Of a stretch of DNA of 64,000 nucleotides, positions 20,626 to 31,287 are shown piece by piece. The stretch comes from Lepas anatifera (Eukaryota > Arthropoda > Thecostraca > Lepadidae). Made by a program: the position numbers and the translations under genes. The stretch covers positions 1 to 64,000 of the forward strand of contig JAOTON010001924.1 of the NCBI GenBank assembly GCA_034440635.1. The letters are read 5' to 3'. A model generated the notes under the pieces. It was given only the letters and a program-made list of their open reading frames with translations. It made no database searches and was not told the origin of the DNA. The stretch's first letter is position 1; every line of letters starts with the position of its first letter.

Positions 20626-23600
20626 ACTGCTCATGACTGATAGTCTTATGAGTTCTGATAGTATTTTGAGTTCTTATAGCCTTATTCTGGTGTTCATGAC
20701 TGTTAGTCTTACCTTCCCCTTAGATAGGAAGGTAAGGGTGCCAACAAATATTTCAAACCTAATCGTACGTATAAGAGTGTTAAGCGGGCAGCATTGTCAT
20801 AAAGTAAGTGCATATAGCATGTAAAAATAAACTTAAAATAGATTCTAGTGCGACCGAAGGGGGCAATTATATTTAAGTTCATACACCCCAAGTTTGGATG
20901 TTTGTTTCAACCCCGCACGCCAATCCACTAAAATAGAGTCGTGGAGCCATATAACGCATGCAGTTCGTGCGACGAGCACTCCATACACAAATGCCACCTC
21001 CAATTAGGTGTACAATCCCCGAAAAGTGTGGCCCACTTACCGTTACACGATAGCCACGCGATGGTTGGGCTCCTGGGAGGGCACGCTGTCGCGTACCGAC
21101 ATCCGTGAGCGGGGCAGCCAAGGTAGCGCGCCGGCCAGGTATTCCCAGGACCGCGTAACTGCTCAGACCTTATACGTCGGTGTCGAGCGCGGAACACGGA
21201 ACCTCGGGTTCCGGGATCCCGCATACCAGACCATGCAACAGGACCCGGGTGTGCCCACCCAGCCGCTAGTCCCAAGGTGAAGACTCAAAATTAATAACGT
21301 ACCGGGCATGAACAATAACAAGCCACTTCAAGTGGAGGTGCTACCGGAGGAGTGTGCTTGCACGGCACGGCGGTGATACCGCAGCCGCGCTGGGTAGGTC
21401 CGCGGGATCCGCCGCAGGCGAGCGGCCAGTCCTGCGCGGTTCCCGTTCTTGCCAGGGGCGACTTCAGGGAGGGAGGCGCACACTCCTCAGCAGTAAAACC
21501 GATCTCCCTGAACTGGGTGGCCTGTTGCGATGTGAGTCTCCAGCATAGGGACACAATCCGGGGAAATAGCGCCCACTTGATCATATTGACAGGGAGGCTT
21601 CGATATCAGGATAAAAGCGACAAGCTGCGATAGGTATCAGGATAAAAACGACAGGCTTCGATGACAGGATACAAGTTCCAGGCAGGCTTTGATATTAGGA
21701 TTGAAATGTAAAAGGTATCTATGAAGCGTGAAACGGAACAATTTTGGACAAAAAACAGCACCTTGAATCATACAGACATAAATTCCAAAATCCGACTCGC
21801 CTTCCGCAGTACTAGGGAGCCCCTGCTCGACTCCAGAACTGCACCCCTCGACCACAGTCCCCATACCCCAGGAGAGGCCTGGATCCGCCCCTGGCTGTTG
21901 CCAGCACAGTCCGGCGGCCTGCACGCACAACGGTCCGCTGCGATCGCCAACCGGCCTTCGAATGGAATGCAACAGTTGACGAAAACAGGAACGTTGAAAA
22001 TTGCGTTATATCCCTAAAGAAACGTTTCAGTTCACGGCACCTTCGTGTTTCGGCACAGAATTCATACAGAGAGAAACAACCAATCGCAATGCATTGGAGT
22101 CCACCGGTATAGGAGAAAGTCGAAGGCATGCGCTTTTATCACCATATGTATACGATAACCCCACACAACATGGAATAGATTCGATAATTTTCCATGCACC
22201 AAGTCACCGAGACTAAGGAGAGTTTATCCTGTTCCCAGGTGGAGGATAAAAGCCTCCTCCGCCATACTGGGAGGAGACACCCGCTAACTCGAAAACAAAT
22301 ATGGTTAAGAAATAAGGTAAAAAAGGAATCTCGTCACGAATGCAATCAAAGTTATTTCGGTCAGTTTCTGTCACGTCAGTATCGAGGTCATAAAATATAA
22401 AAATTGCTGAAATGAGATGCACTTGTTTATCTCATGTTGTCTAAAGTGGACATAATGTACATCAATCCACTTGCAGCGATAATATGAACACGATAACGGG
22501 AAAACTAGTAGACAGTAAAACTATCCACCTAGTCGAAATATACTTTAATTATAAAAAAACTGCTCACGTGACCTGCAATGGCCTGCCAAAGGGCGACAGG
22601 TCAAATTTTCAGCACAACCTCGGGGATAGGCCATGAACGCATGCCTTTAAAATTTGAGGTTGATCTGAGACACATGGTTTGAAAAACAGGCATTGCAAAA
22701 TGTTAGCAGTGGTTTAGGCCACGGTCCCTTACCAAGCCCAGATCGTCGGAACACAAAAATCCGTTATTACATATTGTGGCACTAAATAACCTTAATATGT
22801 GCTATGAATCTCATCAATAAATGGAACGTACTATCATTACAGCAACTTACAATATATTTAGGTGAGGTGGCGACCTGATCTAGTCACTTGACCTGGCATG
22901 ACTTAGACTTTAAATTCATGCGAAAGAATCAAATATTCATCAAGAACTAGCTTCACCAAGTATGGTAGCGCTTCGTACAGGCTCTCCGGCAACCTCGAGA
23001 AACCTTAGGGGAAGAAGGGAGAGTAAATTCCCACCCGGATAAATACCAATAAAGTCGAATAAAGCTTTCCGGATTTTGTAGTATTATACCCGAAGCTGTA
23101 AGTCCTACGAACAATATAAAAACACTATTGTTCTTCAGAACAGCAGGAAGGTGTATAAACAAATCCTTTGGACAATAACACGGTTTCTCTGGGACATCAT
23201 GCGATCGTTTTGCATCATTTCGTTCATCACTGACAGGCGCCTGACCAGTGAAATGGCTGTAGGTAGGTCAGGGCTCACGGATAAATAGACGTGCAGCGGT
23301 GGCGTCCACAACAGCACCGGCATTGCGTACAAAATTGCATGCTGAAAGCTGACGACTACTTACAGTCAAGGTCCTCCGAGCAATCTAAAAATAACATTAT
23401 GTAATGTCACCACACTAGAAGCATCTCAAAAGATGAGCCTCAATGGAACATCATGGTGAATCATAAGATTTGTCGGTGTTTGAACTCACGACACAGCACA
23501 GAAGACAGAAACGGACAGATCGGCAGTTTGTGACGCGAAGATACACCGGCGCGAATGTCTCGTGATCCGCCGGTATATCCGGATACACAGTTCATTCGAC

Positions 23601-24418
23601 AACAGGCTTCCTCTGTAATAACAGATCAATCGCGTTTTGGAAGCAGCCTTTCCCTCTGGGCTTGATTTGCGACACCAGGAGCAAGAAATGTTGAAACTTG
23701 AACTCTCGAAAATTTAAAATCGACAAAGCTCGGGGCTATGAAGGCGTCTCCAAGCACATTTGCTTCCACGCTTGGAAAAACGTCTTAGCCAATATGCCCA
23801 CATGCAGCTTGGACATGAACGGATTGTTTTATTCTGTATTGAGGGTAACATAACAAGGAGGAATTACCCTCCCGTTCTTTAAAAGGGAAAAAGGCATAAC
23901 AGATCAGTACAAAAACGTCAGGCACTAGTTCGAAGTCGTCCCTGAAGACTAGCTGTGTGTTGCCTCCTCGCCTGCAAACCCCAATCGGTACTTCCAGTAA
24001 GCTCGAACTCGGTACCAGTACCAAGGACACGCCAGCTTATGGTGCAACCAGCTCCGACCACAGACATTTTAGTTTTCCTATTTTCAGTGAGCACGCAAAA
24101 AATTAGGGGCATACGCCAAGCGGCACCCGCATGACTAAGACCCTCATGAGCCTTCTAAAACGCTCCAGTTCATGGGTGCTGCATGTATGTGCAGGAAGAG
24201 GGAAATGTTTCCCTTCCCTGAAACTGTGGCACTGAGATTTTGGAAATTTTTCTCCCTATCAAAGAAGACTGTTGCAAACGTTCCCAAATCAAACAGTAAT
24301 GAACTGCCATTTAGTATGAGCATGGTCTCCACCAGTCACCTCCAGGTCAGTCCCATTCCCCCAGCCCTATGAACAGGTGTGACCACACCCTCGGCTACGC
24401 ACCGTGCATGCCACTCAC
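20626..24418. other. Remainder of ZFYVE21-like intron 3
   Basis: No nested gene is supported. A stretch at 20928-21600 is GC-rich and open in several frames, with a good donor-like site on the - strand (acg|GTAAGT near 21043), but its reading frames match no family I know. The rest is AT-rich unique-looking sequence. Confidence 0.4.
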
Positions 24419-24592
24419 CATAAGGTATGTCGGAGAGGCGCACCTCGGTGGCCAGGATACGCGCCACCTCCACCCGCTCGGGCGGCGTGGCGCCCGGCGC
24501 AGTCGGTTCGAACCGCATCAGCCGGTGGTCGGGCGAGAGCGCAACCTGACAGGGCGTGCTGCTGCCGCCCGCCTCCACGTCAAACGGCGCGC
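24419..24592 (-). CDS. ZFYVE21-like gene, exon 3
   Basis: This exon encodes the first half of the C-terminal PH-like domain. It reads GAPFDVEAGG, CQVALSPDHRLMRFEP, then ERVEVARILATEVRLSDIPY. Family members show the equivalent GATFLV, CRLSNNQRYLFLD and EIEIVHISTVQIL. The acceptor tgtatcag (24593-24600) leaves two bases that complete the Gly codon started by exon 2. The donor ATG|GTGAGT (intron from 24418) is close to perfect and leaves phase 1, which exon 4 requires. The polypyrimidine tract before the acceptor is weak (GC-rich), but both phases and the homology agree. The domain in the human protein is reported to contribute, with FYVE, to membrane and adhesion-site function. Confidence 0.88.
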
Positions 24593-25265
24593 CTGATACA
24601 CACGCGGCGCGCGCCGTCACACGGTGTAGACCGCGGCCCGGCCCGGGGCGCAGGTACTGGGACAGACCCCTGCAGCTGAACCTGTACACACTAGATTCGA
24701 CGGATCTTCTTCTTTTGCTGGCGGACTCCTCACTTGAGCGTGAATCAACATACAACTTGTGTGTTTTGCTACTATATATCGATGGCGTGCCCACCAATAT
24801 TCGGCATGGTCGTATTCTAGAAATGTTTAACAAAAACGTAATTTTTATAGTAAATATTAATCAAAGGAAATGTTTCCTGCAGACAGCTCTTAAATATGAG
24901 GCTGACAATACGTTATGGATTAGCAATATATAGCTAGTGGCAAACATACACATGTTGTTTCTAATCATGGCCGAGGGAGCGATAGCTCGCCAGAAATTAG
25001 CTAAAAACTGTCGAGCCTAGTGCGTGCCGATTCATTTGCTAGAAGCTGTAGACGAGCGTGGGGTGTTGTGTAGGTACAGTGCGGTCGCGTTTACTGAAGA
25101 GAACCGGCGATGTCTGGTTGTCCCAGACACCAACGTAGCCGAAAAGCAACCAAAATTTTCATACGCTAGATTTTCAACAATAAGATGGCTGAAGACCACA
25201 AAACTGGGGTCAAGTATTGGACAACATGTTCTGCCGCTCAGGTACGACTGGCAGCCGTTGCTTAC

Positions 25266-25491
25266 CCTGAATGAGCAGCTTGAGGCTGCCGTTGAAGAAG
25301 CTGTTCTCGGCGTCGGTGATGCCGCTGCATCGCGAACAGTGCCGCACCGGGTCGACAAAACACATGCGCGGCAGCATGACGCGTGTCTGGCAGCACTGGC
25401 CGCAAAATATCTGGCCGCACCGCCGGCAGTGGTGGCGCCGCTTCAGGAAGTCGAACTTGACGCCGCACTTGCTGTTGGAGCACTCCGGGCT
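25266..25491 (-). CDS. ZFYVE21-like gene, exon 2 (FYVE zinc finger)
   Basis: This exon carries the whole FYVE finger, which binds phosphatidylinositol 3-phosphate on endosomes. Counting from exon 1, the eight zinc ligands are C54, C59, C72, C75, C80, C83, C102 and C105. The basic signature is KRRHHCRRCG (67-76), followed by LPRMCFVDPVRHC. The KFDFL and MCFVDPVR stretches are specific to ZFYVE21 rather than to other FYVE proteins. The first cysteine pair is C-x4-C where the usual spacing is C-x2-C. The acceptor is gtgctccctccag (ending 25492) in phase 0. The donor is CAGG|GTAAGC (intron from 25265) in phase 1. A + strand ORF covering the same DNA is an antisense shadow. Confidence 0.93.
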
Positions 25492-25696
25492 CTGGAGGGA
25501 GCACAGACGGTCTACTGCAGAGGCTGGGATCTATGCATCGGGGTCCCGGCGGAGCTGCCCCGCGACAGCTGTTGGATACTCGGCAGCTGTCGAACCATCC
25601 AAATTCCAGAAAACTACATCAGAAATACTGTTCTGAGCAGTGGCTGAGAGGATGGTTAGAAGAGCACTCTCAGACCGAACCGGCCATAGAAGGCGG

Positions 25697-28040
25697 GTAA
25701 GTTGTTGTTGTTGTTTGGGGTTTTAGGGCGCTTCGACTACATGGTCATTTCGCGCCCATCCTTGTTTATAATGCACAAAAAAGTAGGGTTAGCGATTTAA
25801 GTTGTGTTCGGCACAGCACACTAGGTGGATTGGAAAACAGCTCCCAATATAACAAACCTATCAACCAAATACAGACTACGTCTCCCCAACTCCTGCCGTC
25901 AAACATTTCTGAGACACACCACGCTGTACGTGTGTCCCACTCTGCTGGTGGTCTTGTCATTCGTTCCGGGTATCCCAGACCTTTGGGCGGAGAGCGACGC
26001 ACGAATGTTGTGTCCCTGTCCATGTACGCCTCTCGAACTCTGTGACCGGGGTGCCTCCCATCACTACCTGGAGATGGGCGCGGCACATCCTGCCACACAT
26101 GTTGCACGTTTCCGATACTCTCGGTGGAACCAGAATGCAGCCGTGGATGAAGAAGCTCTTTTTGTACCCTTGGCACCCAAATTCTCTTTCCTTTTGAGTC
26201 TCGAAAAACAAAATCTGTTTTCTCCTCAGTCACGTGTTGGGGGGGATTTTTCCTCACACCGTAAGTTTGGAGAGGATAGCCTGCGTTTCCCGTCACGCAC
26301 GATTGTGCCGGGGCATTTCCTGTTAGTTTTCGTAGGTGGTGTTGGTGGAGGCGGAGGTGGCGGAGGGTATGGCGGGGGCATTAGCCCTGTATCCCCGTGA
26401 CCCGGAGATAGGATGATTCCAATCTGTTCCTTGCTCACGTCACGGCCCTTTGGGGGTGCGGAGGAGGACCGCTCCGAGCCAAACCGTTTGGTTATCTTGT
26501 TTGAGGGTGTTCTGCCTTTCGATTCTGTGGACGTCTGTAATGTTGAGTTTGTTACGGTTGTGATGGTGGGTACCGCACTTCCTACCTTTTTTGGAGTGGC
26601 TCCTTCGCTCTGTGTCACAGCAGGAGGTATTTTGGTACTCACAGGGCCGGGAGCATCTGCTCGGTTGACCCGTGCGCGTTTCGCTGCAGGGGGTTCCTGG
26701 GACTGTTCTCCGGCTTTCTCTGTATGAGCTACTGAATGCTGCCTATTGTGAGTACCGGTCTGCACCCCTTTCTCAGCGGTGTCTCTGCTGCCACCGTTGG
26801 TCTGCGGCGCTAATGCCGACACGACCGAGTCATCCGTTGGGTCTGTCTGGACACTCTTCTCAGCTGTGACCCTATGTGGCTGGTCAGGTTGGGCTTCAAC
26901 GTTCGTGACATCAAGTTGGTTGTCAGGCTGTAGCACCTGACCGCCAAGCAGATTCATAAATTCACGCACGGAGAGGTGCATGATGTCTCGCATGGATGAA
27001 TCCATGGTGGCAGGTGGGTTGACACGCTGCGTCTTTCCCACCAGAGCATCCCGAAAAGAAGTCGAGCGAGGAGCCGTCGTCTGTTCTATAGTCGGTTCCA
27101 GTGAGCTGGGTGTGTTGCCGACGTTGTCTCGTGCTGTGGAGGTTTCTTTGGGGGTCGTCCCCAGGACCTTGGTCTTAAGCTTTTCTCTCTCAGAGAGAAA
27201 CTTGGGGCATGTACGTGACCACGCCTCATGGTCCCCACTACAAACCGCACACTTCGTGACATCAGCCTCGCAAGCAGCTGACCCATGCCCCACAGACGAA
27301 CACTTCCCACAGTGTTCCTGCCCTTTACACGACTTAGCTACGTGACCGTACCTCTGGCAACGGTAACACCGTGTGGGGTCCGGCACGTACATACGAACAC
27401 GCACGGAGAGCCAACCAACCCGAATATCTCTGGGGAGTTCCTTGCTTTCGAAAGTAAGAACGAAAGTATTCGTTGGCACGAGTTTGCCATTCAATCTCTT
27501 GCTCATTCTTCGTACTTTCGTTACACCCTGCTCCTCCAGACCGATCAGAACATCCTCCTCTGTGGAGTCTATCAGTTCCCGACAAGTAACAACTCCCACA
27601 GCGCTGTTCTTTGTCGGATGAAGAGCGACAGAGACTGGTACACAGATCACTGCCTTTCCCTCACCTAAATAGGAAAGGTTTTTAGCAGACAATAGGTCAC
27701 GTGTTTCTGCCTCCGATGACATGGTCACTTCCAATTTTGTGCCTGAGTGCCGATAGACGTGGGTTGCAGTTCCAAAATTTGCCAGGGCCTGAGCGACCTG
27801 GAAGGGGTTAACCTTGTCACCCTCCTCAAGAGTGAGGACGAGAACTCTGGGAGTGTTCTTGTCCCCCACAGGGGTTGAAGCGCGAGCCTGGTGTGGTCTA
27901 GTTAGCGCGGGGGGTCTATCATCCGTAGAGTCCATCACATCAGTGGTTTCAGAGAATGTGGTCGGGTTGGTCAAGTTCGAAGCAGGGATCGGAGTCCGTA
28001 GGGTCTTTCCAGTAGAAGTAGATGCTTGGGAGGATGCCAT
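25697..28040 (-). mobile_element. Non-LTR retrotransposon derivative with ORF1 only
   Basis: Read on the - strand, the element has a GC-rich leader above 28040, a complete ORF1 (28040-26226), about 500 bp of 3' sequence and a terminal (CAA)n tail. The tail is visible on the + strand as gttgttgttgttg at 25701-25713, next to ttggggttttagggcgc. No endonuclease or reverse transcriptase ORF follows ORF1, although the family normally carries ORF2 there. It lies in intron 1 of the ZFYVE21-like gene, in the same orientation as the gene. Its 3' end differs from that of the LINE tail at 29.7-30.6 kb, so they are separate families. Confidence 0.75.
26226..28040 (-). CDS. LINE ORF1: gag-like nucleic-acid-binding protein
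   Basis: This is an uninterrupted 604-codon ORF from ATG 28040. Residues 1-60 are Ser/Thr-rich and residues 65-215 look like an RRM-like gag domain. Three zinc knuckles follow: C225-C228-H233-C238, C244-C247-H252-C257, and a looser C264-C267-H271-C278. Then comes a long polar region. Near the C-terminus there is a proline run (about residues 571-586) and a basic end. This architecture is that of ORF1 in Jockey/I-type non-LTR retrotransposons. Such proteins package the element RNA into a ribonucleoprotein. The absence of stops or frameshifts suggests recent origin or continued selection. ORF2 is missing, so the copy would depend on a partner. Confidence 0.85.
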   Translation of the reverse strand: MASSQASTSTGKTLRTPIPASNLTNPTTFSETTDVMDSTDDRPPALTRPHQARASTPVGDKNTPRVLVLTLEEGDKVNPFQVAQALANFGTATHVYRHSGTKLEVTMSSEAETRDLLSAKNLSYLGEGKAVICVPVSVALHPTKNSAVGVVTCRELIDSTEEDVLIGLEEQGVTKVRRMSKRLNGKLVPTNTFVLTFESKELPRDIRVGWLSVRVRMYVPDPTRCYRCQRYGHVAKSCKGQEHCGKCSSVGHGSAACEADVTKCAVCSGDHEAWSRTCPKFLSEREKLKTKVLGTTPKETSTARDNVGNTPSSLEPTIEQTTAPRSTSFRDALVGKTQRVNPPATMDSSMRDIMHLSVREFMNLLGGQVLQPDNQLDVTNVEAQPDQPHRVTAEKSVQTDPTDDSVVSALAPQTNGGSRDTAEKGVQTGTHNRQHSVAHTEKAGEQSQEPPAAKRARVNRADAPGPVSTKIPPAVTQSEGATPKKVGSAVPTITTVTNSTLQTSTESKGRTPSNKITKRFGSERSSSAPPKGRDVSKEQIGIILSPGHGDTGLMPPPYPPPPPPPPTPPTKTNRKCPGTIVRDGKRRLSSPNLRCEEKSPPTRD

Positions 28041-29110
28041 GAGAAAAGTATTTACCTTCGGCCCCCGGGTTGCCAGCTGTCAATAGCTGGGCCCGGGGGC
28101 TGGTACAGTGCCTACGGGGGCAGGTGCGCCCGTCTCAGAGGGGCGAGAGATACTCACGCAACCCCTCCGATCAGAACGCACCCACCCCCTTGACGCCATC
28201 AGCCCAGTGGGCCGGCAGGGCCATGAGTCGGGACGAAGCAAAACGCGGCAGCCCTCACGCAGCGGAGACTGCGGTCAACCAGGCGCGAGCAAAAGGTCGG
28301 GGTCTCGAAAAAGACGGTTTCCGAAACCCCGGCCCGCGTCGCGCCCGGCAAGAACTATAACAGTCCCCACCGCGAAGGGCGCCGCGCCGCACGCCCAAAA
28401 CATAATCCCCCCTTCCCAGCTGGACCGAGCGACTGTGTCCGTAGACACTGCCGCGTAGCTAGGCCGCCCGCGGCAGCCTACGGACGGCTTACCCCCGGTT
28501 GGATCGAGATATCTGGGCCAAAGGGGGCGTGTTGGAGCCCTCGGGACTGACCCCGCCCGAGGGGGACCTCAACCCCCCAGGATCCCGTCAACCTCGTCGC
28601 CGGGGCTCGAGATAGGCCTCGAGTGGGCGCCTTACACCCATAAAATGCCGAAGAAGGCAAATAACTGTGGAACCAACAACTAAGGCATAAAAGGATGACA
28701 GGAACTAAAAATAATCAACAAAACAAGAGAACAAAAACAAACAGGAGCTACGTACCGGGAGGTGCAGGACAGAGCTGACCCGATCCAATACGGTTACCCA
28801 CCAGGTAACAATGGGCCCGTAAGGCAGTCATCAGTACCACCGCGGACCTCATCACCAGAGCCGCCGACGGCAGACGCCGACTCTAACCGACCGAGGTCGG
28901 AAGAGGCGGCGGCCGCCGGAGGGCTAGACATGATGAGTCCGCGGCGATGCGACGGCGTGCCTCCCAAGGCTGACTGGGGCCCCGGGCGCGTCACACCCCG
29001 TTGCTCCAATCTTAACTTGCCGGACGAATCCGGCAAGTGAAGATCGGTCCCCTGAGGGGAGAAGGCGGGTAAACCCAAGCAGAACTCTGTCTTTACAAAT
29101 TCACACAATC
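28041..29110 (-). promoter_or_regulatory. GC-rich leader and candidate 5' UTR of the LINE, with hairpins
   Basis: Directly upstream of ORF1 is a strong inverted repeat (about 28062-28101; arms gcccccgggttgccagct and agctgggcccgggggc). GC-rich sequence continues to about 29110. A second perfect stem, cttgccgg/ccggcaag around acgaat, lies at about 29016-29037. LINE 5' regions usually hold an internal promoter. The exact 5' end of this element is not resolved and may be nearer 28700. Confidence 0.4.
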
Positions 29111-29689
29111 CAGGCTGCAGACCAATCGCGAGGCCATCAGGCCACTAACCATAAATGAACGTTGAACCAAGTTCTACGGTTGCAAGAGACTAAAAATTAT
29201 CGACCTGTCATAACAATGTCCGCTGAACCCATGACATGTGCCATAAATAAAAGAACTGCTGTTATTCACGTACTCAGCTTTGCCTATGGATTTGTTGCCC
29301 TTCCCGAATACAGAGAGATTCAAATAACAAGACCATGAATTACAGGTAGGAGCTGGCGGGAGCCCGCACGGCACGGTCCATTTTTATAGAGGGCAGCGAA
29401 GACTTAGTTCTCAACATGATCAATTCGATGCACCGTGCCTTCCGGTGGAGGCCACTCGTTGACGATTGTGAAACTGTGATTCGTTTGCTGGCTCTCGACA
29501 GAGGGATACATCAGTGGTACTTCTGCTGGCTGATGCACTCCCTGGCGTAACCAGTACAGACCCTTCAATACAGCGCTCCTGGGCAATGCTGTGGGCCCTC
29601 TGGCACTCTGGCGTAAAACTAGCGATCCAGAATCGTTCTTGGCACCGTATTAACTCTTGATGGCCAAGCCCCAGCGAACTGGTTGATTG

Positions 29690-30646
29690 ATCGATTATTT
29701 GGGCTTAAGGCCGCATTAACCCTAAAGGCCATATAGCGCCCACATCACTACCAATGAAACACAACGTAAAATAGACTTCTGCGGAACGCGGCCTTGTTAC
29801 TTTTATGCCTTGCTGTTAGTTGTGTCTGTATAAAAATAGCTGAAAGAGGGCTCTCATCGCTCCAATCGGTCCTCAGAAAAGTTGTGTGGTAAAAAAGGAG
29901 GTTTCCAAAAGAGGAAACGACACAGATCTTAAAAAACTCCCATTATTATTGTCACTCTCCCTACCAAAACACAAATCCTCAGCCAGGGTACCAAATACAA
30001 TCACGAAGTCAGTGGCTCTAAGATAAGCCAGCACCTTCTCGATCATGTCCGAGTTCGGACCAATCAGCAGTGACAGTGTGAGAAGACGCGAACCGAAATA
30101 TGAAAGCCTGAGACTGTCATATTCACGACACGACACCAGGACGTGCCGACAGGGGGCCGCACATCGCCGACACTGAGGTCGAGAATCGCCAGACAGCAGA
30201 TATCGGTGAGTGGCCAGACAATGGCAAGTTCACAAACGGCACAGAGCCACCTCCTCACGGCGATGGGAGCGCAGAGAGGACGGCCACTCACCAATGTCGG
30301 GTTTTATTACCCTGAGCTTGTTATTTGTCTGCTCGTGCCATTGCTGTTGCCATACGTTGCGAAGGTGGCCAGATATATGTGGGAAAAGATCTCGAGCAGG
30401 AATCAACTGCCTCCTTCTACAGGGTCTCTGAGCAGCCCTCAGGGCTGCAGGATCAGCTGCTTCATTCAGTCGGATGCCAACATGACTCGGCACCCAACAG
30501 AGGGTTATATCTTTACCCTGAACGGCGAGCCGAGCTAGGTGAAGAACAATCTTTAAAATGAGTCCATCACTTGGGTTAAAACTGCTCACGGCCTGAATGC
30601 TGCTCAGACTAGCGGTCAACTGGTCAATCCCTTTCGATGCCACCAC
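29690..30646 (-). pseudogene. 3' end of a second LINE: RNase H and C-terminal remnant of ORF2
   Basis: Read on the - strand from about 30646, the frame gives an RNase H C-terminal part (DGLILKIVLHLARL, then the hallmark ITLCWVPSHVGI and NEAADPAA). It continues with GEWPSSLRSHRREEVALCRL, the conserved start of the tail of Jockey/I-type ORF2. Frames then shift. A CRRC...CRHVL...CREY zinc-knuckle-like segment appears at about 30100-30200, and KVLAYLRATDFVIVFG, the typical ORF2 end, closes near 30000. The sequence ends with an AATC-type tail (gattgattgatcgatt, + strand, about 29692). It is 5'-truncated and frameshifted. Catalytic acidic residues of the RNase H N-terminal part are missing. Confidence 0.75.
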
Positions 30647-31137
30647 ATTCCTTGATTAGAGGACTGAAGGCACGGAGGTGGGGAGGAGGAGGAGTAGGAA
30701 CCAACATGGGTTATGTGTTCTTTCGCAATATGTTTGGGGTTTCCCAACGAGAGTGAGGACTCAGAAGCGAACAGAGCGGCGAGTACCTGCGCCAGCACTT
30801 TAAGTGTGTTTGGAGGACAGTACAGTGAAGCGCCCAGCACGGAAGCCTCCAGGATAAGAATATATACACAAAATAAGAAAGGGATTTACTTTCAAATGCA
30901 TTAAGGACGTAAACATGAATACGGCAGACGGTGGCCCAATATCGTACAATCCTCGTCCAAGAGTGAGCTTTCCCACGGCTGTTGCTACTTCCATGCAAGA
31001 AAAACGGTTCCAGAGTTCCAGAGCCGGCAGGGTGGGATTGAGACCGCCTCCTTCGCCAGAACCGTGATGGACGTGGAGGGGGTCGGGACGGTGTCAGGCT
31101 GATACGTAATTTAACTGCGAAATACGTTTAAGCTCAC
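30647..31137. other. Remainder of ZFYVE21-like intron 1 near exon 1
   Basis: No coding or RNA feature was recognised. A purine-rich ggtggggaggaggaggagt lies at about 30675-30695. Confidence 0.35.
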
Positions 31138-31287
31138 CTCCTTATCCGGCGACCATGCTGGCTCCTTGAGTTCGAATGGACTTCTCTCTGTGTTGTTGAT
31201 GGGAATGCTGCGTAGTCCAGATTTGGATTTTGTTAGCTTCTTGTTTCCCGCCGTTCTATCGCTCTCACCTTGTATTCCCTCGGCCAT
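31138..31287 (-). CDS. ZFYVE21-like gene, exon 1 (start)
   Basis: This exon encodes 50 residues from ATG 31287 (context ataATGgcc, A at -3 and G at +4). The sequence MAEG...NKKLTKSKSGLR then SPFELKEPAWSPDKE matches the conserved start of ZFYVE21 (family motif KKLVRSPSGLRMV and SPFGLEEPQWVPDKE). WSPD is the WxxD motif that opens a FYVE domain, so exon 1 supplies it and exon 2 supplies the zinc ligands. The donor is GAG|GTGAGC (intron from 31137), phase 0, as exon 2 requires. The frame is open upstream of the ATG but has no earlier in-frame ATG. Exons 1-4 together give about 231 residues, near the 234 of the human protein. The gene product is expected on early endosomes or adhesion sites. Confidence 0.9.

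Noticed and set aside
20928..21600. Overlapping ORFs on both strands with a good GTAAGT donor
   Set aside because: The frame at the donor cannot be decided and no protein similarity is recognised; it lies inside an intron of the ZFYVE21-like gene.
25024..25647. A 207-codon + strand ORF
   Set aside because: It lies antisense to the FYVE exon of the ZFYVE21-like gene, whose zinc ligands and splice sites are on the - strand. The + frame shows no domain.
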